Part shown: positions 60,317 to 64,000 of the stretch, in pieces | Layout: each line of letters starts with the position of its first letter | Position numbering within the stretch: the first letter of the stretch is position 1 | NCBI RefSeq assembly: GCF_014200755.1 | Contig: NZ_JACHCM010000006.1 | Location: 1-64,000, forward strand | Length of the DNA stretch: 64,000 bases | Source: Rhodanobacter sp. ANJX3 | Lineage (GTDB): Bacteria; Pseudomonadota; Gammaproteobacteria; Xanthomonadales; Rhodanobacteraceae | Reading direction: 5' to 3' | Program-made: the position numbers and the translations under genes | The notes under the pieces: generated by a model | Seen by the model: the letters and a program-made list of their open reading frames with translations, nothing else | Told to the model about the DNA's origin: nothing | The model's database searches: none

Positions 60317-61162
60317 ATGTCCACCCTTACCTTTCCCAGTCAGCGAGGCGGGAATTTCACCATCACCGCAGTCAGCGATGGCTATCTCGACGCAAGCCTG
60401 GATTTCCTCTCGAATATCGAGCCGTCCGAGGCCTCCAGAATGCAAAGTGACGCAGGGCAAAAGGTGCCTTCCGCCGTGCATATCAACTGCTACCTAGTAC
60501 GCGCAGAAGGCCGCACAATTCTCATCGACGGCGGGGCCGGGGGTATCAAGCAATGGGGCGGGCGCCTGAGAGCCAATTTGTCGCTTGCTGGCGTCGAACC
60601 ATCGGAGATCGACACGATCCTGCTCACACACGCCCATCCCGATCATGTTGGAGGGCTTGTCGACACCGCCGGACAAATCACGTTTCCAAACGCAGAACTC
60701 GTCGCTCATCAGCGAGAGGTCAATTTTTGGCAGGATGACGGAAACCTAAGCCGCGCCACCGAGCGTGCCCGCGGCAACTTCCAAATAGCGCGTCAGGTGT
60801 TCGACGCCTACCGCGATAAGCTTCGCACCTTCGATAAGGGTGTAGTGCTTCCGGGCATCAGAGCGATGCCACTACCGGGACACACAGATGGACACTCCGG
60901 ATATCTCCTTGAATCCTATGATCAGGGCCTGCTTGTTTGGGGAGATATTGTTCATTTTCCTCACATCCAGATTAAGCGGCCAGACGTATCCATTGCATTC
61001 GATCAAGATCCTTCCCTTGCGGCCACCACTCGATCAGGGCTCTTGGACATGGTCAGTTCGGAAGGACTTTTGATCGCCGGCATGCATTTGGGAGAACTCG
61101 GCTTCGCGCGAATAAGGCGAATGAGTGGAAGCTACGGTCTGCTTTACGAGACCGAAGCATGA
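60317..61162 (+). CDS. Metallo-beta-lactamase-fold hydrolase
   Basis: A 281-residue MBL-fold enzyme. The metal motif LLTHAHPDHVGG is at about 102-113, PLPGHTDGHSGYLL holds the third His, and VWGDIVH the bridging Asp and last His. Resembles lactonase/quorum-quenching or aromatic-catabolic hydrolases of the MBL family with an N-terminal 'VSDGYLD' strand. GGAGA is 9 bases before the ATG. Last gene of the LysR-controlled operon. Confidence 0.88.
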   Translation: MSTLTFPSQRGGNFTITAVSDGYLDASLDFLSNIEPSEASRMQSDAGQKVPSAVHINCYLVRAEGRTILIDGGAGGIKQWGGRLRANLSLAGVEPSEIDTILLTHAHPDHVGGLVDTAGQITFPNAELVAHQREVNFWQDDGNLSRATERARGNFQIARQVFDAYRDKLRTFDKGVVLPGIRAMPLPGHTDGHSGYLLESYDQGLLVWGDIVHFPHIQIKRPDVSIAFDQDPSLAATTRSGLLDMVSSEGLLIAGMHLGELGFARIRRMSGSYGLLYETEA

Positions 61163-61335
61163 GCCTTCGAACGGAAGTGCCCTAGCTTCATCCGACTACA
61201 GCACTTCTCTGAAGCGACCACGAATACTGCAGGGCGGTGTTGTCTCTCTCAGGCGTTCCGTACTTTCAGGGGACATTCGGGCTCGAGTGACGAAGGAAGG
61301 CCCACCTCAAAAAGGCAAGGGCTTATGCGGCTGCC

Positions 61336-61854
61336 TCAATTAATGCGTAGTCTTTTCCATCCCGTCAATGGGATATCTCCATTCGGCCGCGGCGGCACCT
61401 TATAGCTCAGCATGTCGCCGCTTAGTTCATAACTGCGCACCTGCGTTGTCCCCTCCCAATTCGGATACGTTGCACCCTCAATATGGAAGGTAAGCGTGCC
61501 CTTCAGCGGGTCAATGGCGACGGTGCCGAAATGAGAGCTTGTTCCTAAAAAGGCAGCCCGTAATTCGCTCGGTGTCCCTGCGTTCCTATCGTTTGCGGCG
61601 AACCTGGGACGAGAGCTATTGAAGATAAACAGCGAATAGTGCCCGGCATGATCAATTTGAAGCATGCCCGTGGGAGCATCGCCGAAGTCATGTGTGCGTG
61701 TTCCATCCGGATGTTTAACGTCGGCAAAATCGAGCGTCCAAGTGCCTTCGATGGCCGCGACTGTAATCATTTTATCGGGACCCGAGGCGGCGGCTGCGTA
61801 CGTCGGGAGAAGGGTCGTCAGTAGGGCGAATAGAAAGGTCTTTGCTGATTTCAT
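61336..61854 (-). CDS. Secreted lipocalin-like (Lipocalin_5) protein
   Basis: A 172-residue protein with a signal peptide (MKSAKTFLFALLTTLLPTYAAAASG, cleavage likely after AAA). Mature part: AAIEGTWTLDFADVKHPDGTRTHDFGDAPTGMLQIDHAGHYSLFIF, then RPRFAANDRNAGTPSELRAAFLGTSSHFGTVAID and NWEGTTQVRSYELSGDMLSYKV, the Lipocalin_5 pattern. Family members are often found next to tautomerases and hydrolases and may bind small hydrophobic compounds. GGGGGA lies 8 bases before the ATG at 61854. The divergent neighbour is a broken LysR gene. Confidence 0.85.
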   Translation of the reverse strand: MKSAKTFLFALLTTLLPTYAAAASGPDKMITVAAIEGTWTLDFADVKHPDGTRTHDFGDAPTGMLQIDHAGHYSLFIFNSSRPRFAANDRNAGTPSELRAAFLGTSSHFGTVAIDPLKGTLTFHIEGATYPNWEGTTQVRSYELSGDMLSYKVPPRPNGDIPLTGWKRLRIN

Positions 61855-62178
61855 GTTTGGGTATCCCCCGCAAGGCTCTGTTGAATCGACTGTGTTGTTA
61901 CCTGATGTATTCGTCCTTTCCTTCCGCTGCGTTTTCCATGCTGGCGGATCGGCCCATCGGAACGTGCCACGCGAATCGATGACATGGCCGTGCAGCGATA
62001 GCAGACCGCGCCAGAGCGAGGGCATGAGCAAGTACCTATCCAGATGTTGGCTGGTGGGCGTCCGATGAAAGATTTGCGGCTTCGACGGACGATGTGGGGC
62101 GCAGTGTAAAGCGCCACTATTCATTTAGAAAACATATGAATAAGTATTTCAGTCATTTCTAAATGACATGGATCAGCC
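61855..62178. other. Divergent promoter region with LysR sites
   Basis: About 320 bp between the lipocalin-like start and the broken LysR start. The right third holds the nested palindromes at 62118-62167; the rest shows nothing recognisable. Confidence 0.5.
62121..62167. promoter_or_regulatory. Nested palindromes upstream of broken LysR gene
   Basis: TCATTTAGAAA (62121-62131) is the exact reverse complement of TTTCTAAATGA (62156-62166), 24 bp apart. The right arm is itself inside GTCATTT-CT-AAATGAC (62152-62167), a perfect 7-bp palindrome. LysR regulators bind paired sites of this sort at their divergent promoters. Confidence 0.6.
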
Positions 62179-62969
62179 ATGGAATCCTTCGACCTGGATG
62201 CGATCAAAGCTTTTGTTCTGACCGCAGAGCTGCAGAGCTTTACCTGCGCCGCAGACGCGCTGGGCAGCACGCAATCGGCAGTTAGCCTGAAGTTGCGTCG
62301 ACTAGAGACCAGTCGGGTCGACGACTGCTAGAGCGAACGCCGCGCCAAGTACGGCTATCGGTCGACGGGGTCGCTTTTATGGAGTCGGCTCGCGAGCTGG
62401 TCGGGGCTTCTGAGCGCGCTATCGCCTCATTTGAAGTAAAGCAGCGCCGTTTGGTTATCGGCATCAGCCACCAACTGGTGGGCAGTGAGTTACCCGGTTT
62501 GTTGCTTTGGATGACCGAGCACGATCCGAATCTGGTGATCGAGCTACGAGTCGCTGGCTCGAACGAAATGCTGAAGGCCTACAACGATGGTGTGCTGGAT
62601 GCTGCCTTGGTATTGCAGTCAGAAGATAGTCGGCGTAGCGGTGAAGTCCTATTCGCCGAATCGTTTGCTTGGATCGCTGCCGCACGCTGGCAGCCGCGTG
62701 CAGGTCAACCGCTGCCGCTATCGACCCAGGGGGAAACATGCAGCATCCGCACGGCGGCGGTCCGTGCGCTCGATAGCGCCGGCATCGCCTGGACGGAGGT
62801 ATTTATCGGCAAGGGCGCTGCGGTGTTGGGCGCTGCAGCGACGATTGGATTAGCAGTCGCCGTGCTGCCGAAGCGTGCTGCACCGTCTGGCACCATCGAT
62901 ATTGGCCACGATCTTTCATTGCCTCCCTTGCCCACACACGAGGTGGTGCTTTTATTCGGCGCTCCATGA
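62179..62969 (+). pseudogene. LysR-family regulator, one-base frameshift
   Basis: From the ATG at 62179 the HTH reads ESFDLDAIKAFVLTAELQSF and SAVSLKLRRLE, then leaves frame near 62312 and stops at 62329-62331. One base restored there gives GRRLLERTPRQVRLSVDGVAFMES and joins the remaining ~200 residues (VIGISHQLVG, AWTEVFIGKGAAVLG, LPPLPTHEVVL), which are intact. This is a close paralogue of the LysR at 14084. Either a true recent frameshift or a sequencing error. Confidence 0.85.
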
Positions 62970-63088
62970 CAGCCGATCGCAATGCACTTCACACGCCAGG
63001 GATGGCATTCAAAAATCTGTCCAGAACTGCGTAGTCGCCAGGCCAACGCCAGGCACCCGGGAGAATGGTGGGCCAGCACGATTTTGCA

Positions 63089-64000
63089 TTAAACCGCTGG
63101 CCGCTGGCTCAACGCGAAACGCCGTCTATAGGCAAGAGGACTTAATCCAATTTTGTTTCGGAAATGATGACGCAACGTTATCGCACTCCCGAAACCGCAT
63201 TGCACAGCCACAGCCTCCACCGGAAGTGAAGTGGTTTCGAGCAATTCCTTGGCGCGGTCCACTCGCGCGAGCGTGAGCCAGTCTGCTGGAGACGTTCCGG
63301 TTGTTTCATTGAATCGACGCAGAAAGCTGCGTTCGCTCATCGATACTAATGCGGCCATTTCGCTCACTGTGATTTGCTGATCTAGCTGTTTAACTAGCCG
63401 ATCAAGCAAGGATGGCAGCCGGTTACCAGCCTCGTAGCGCGATACAGGTCGCTCGATAAACTGGATTTGGCCACCATCGCGGTGTGGCGAGATAACTAAG
63501 CGGCGAGCGACTTGGTTGGCGATCTTTGCACCAAAATCACGCCGCACGATATGCAAACAAAGGTCGAGACCGGCGGCACTGCCAGCGGAGGTCAAAATCT
63601 TTTCCTGATCGACGTAGAGCACATTAGGATTGATCACGATTTGGGGATAGCGCGCAGCGAGTTTCTCCGTATAACGCCAATGCGTAGTCGCACAACGGCC
63701 GTCTAATAACCCTGTCGCCGCAAGTACGAATACGCCCGAGCAAATCGAGACTAGACGCGCGCCACGGGCATGCGCAGCCCGAAGCGCGCGAATAAGCTTA
63801 GGCGGAGGCTCCACATCGATGCCCTTCCATCCTGGGATCACAATCGTGTCCGCGCGCGCCAGCAAGCCGAGGCCACCATCTACCGTCACGCGCAGTCCAC
63901 CGAGTGCGCGCATCGGACCCGGATCGACCGCGCAAGCCGAAAATCGATACCAGTCGGGCCCAAATTCTGGACGCGGCAGACCGAATACTTCGGCCGCACA
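63089..64000 (-). CDS. ftrA: FtrA/GlxA-type transcriptional regulator (DJ-1/PfpI plus AraC HTH), start outside window
   Basis: The frame is open from the stop at 63089 through the window edge; the last 30 codons before the edge (EVFGLPRPEFGPDWYRFSACAVDP) are still family-like, so the start is to the right. DJ-1/PfpI part: GLLARADTIVIPGW, GARLVSICSGVFVLAATGLLDGRCATTHW with the nucleophile-elbow Cys. AraC HTH: VSEMAALVSMSERSFLRRFNETTGTSPADWLTLARVDRAKELL and VAVQCGFGSAITLRHHFRNKIGLSPLAYRRRF. This is the FtrA pattern. Regulatory target unknown. Confidence 0.88.
   Translation of the reverse strand, partial: CAAEVFGLPRPEFGPDWYRFSACAVDPGPMRALGGLRVTVDGGLGLLARADTIVIPGWKGIDVEPPPKLIRALRAAHARGARLVSICSGVFVLAATGLLDGRCATTHWRYTEKLAARYPQIVINPNVLYVDQEKILTSAGSAAGLDLCLHIVRRDFGAKIANQVARRLVISPHRDGGQIQFIERPVSRYEAGNRLPSLLDRLVKQLDQQITVSEMAALVSMSERSFLRRFNETTGTSPADWLTLARVDRAKELLETTSLPVEAVAVQCGFGSAITLRHHFRNKIGLSPLAYRRRFALSQRPAV

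Noticed and set aside
1..64000. CRISPR arrays, toxin-antitoxin pairs, restriction or other defence genes, prophage core
   Set aside because: No regularly spaced repeats, no Cas, nuclease, methylase, integrase or structural phage protein was recognised.

Overview
The window looks like chromosomal accessory DNA from a free-living or plant-associated Proteobacterium, most likely a gammaproteobacterium of the Xanthomonadales/Lysobacterales type. This rests on the mid-50s to 60 % GC look of the genes, the homodimeric AceE-type pyruvate dehydrogenase E1, the decayed IS1595/IS3-family elements, and the many LysR, HxlR and MarR regulators next to single enzymes or exporters. The genus call is inference; Burkholderiales cannot be excluded from gene content alone. 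No rRNA, complete tRNA, CRISPR array, plasmid or phage core genes were seen.

Layout. 1-2.6 kb is insertion-sequence wreckage (an IS3 end inside a frameshifted IS1595 transposase, then a second IS3-family element with both inverted repeats) around a Sfp/EntD-type phosphopantetheinyl transferase. 2.6-8.1 kb is a MarR regulator divergent from a compact E1-E2 pyruvate dehydrogenase pair and a zeta-class glutathione transferase. 8.9-10.5 kb is a GlxA-type regulator divergent from a tautomerase. 10.8-14.9 kb holds a DMT exporter and an MFS exporter with its LysR. 15.3-22.5 kb is a patchwork of small proteins (SnoaL-like, paired antibiotic-monooxygenase-like proteins, acetyltransferases, cupin, DUF1203, hexapeptide protein), regulators and a dead ferredoxin gene.

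23.3-31.7 kb has an acetyltransferase-azoreductase-AhpD operon divergent from a MocR regulator, an ATP-grasp protein, and an HxlR regulator opposite an SDR-tautomerase pair followed by PhzF and GST genes. 31.9-40.2 kb contains an ArsR-like regulator, a complete EmrAB-NodT tripartite efflux operon with a LysR gene, and another MFS exporter. 40.4-48.9 kb contains LysR/TSUP, an MFS permease, a beta-hydroxyacid dehydrogenase, an AraC regulator and a LysR-CmcJ/NvfI-HCCA isomerase operon. 49.2-57 kb has an HxlR with three matching palindromic sites and two dehalogenase-like hydrolases, then a second HxlR opposite an MFS-decarboxylase operon, then a third drug-type MFS and its LysR. 58.3-64 kb has a LysR opposite an uncharacterised protein-tautomerase-metallo-hydrolase operon, a lipocalin-like secreted protein, a frameshifted LysR, and a truncated FtrA-like regulator at the right edge.

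How it works together: the region reads as a long run of small detoxification or catabolic switches, each one regulator plus one to three enzymes or one exporter. I count 18 regulators (one broken) and eight exporters/permeases. The best new information is at the DNA level: palindromic operator candidates sit in the regulator promoters of several modules, and repeated copies of one of them lie upstream of the presumed target. No single element here is clearly a new defence or mobile system.
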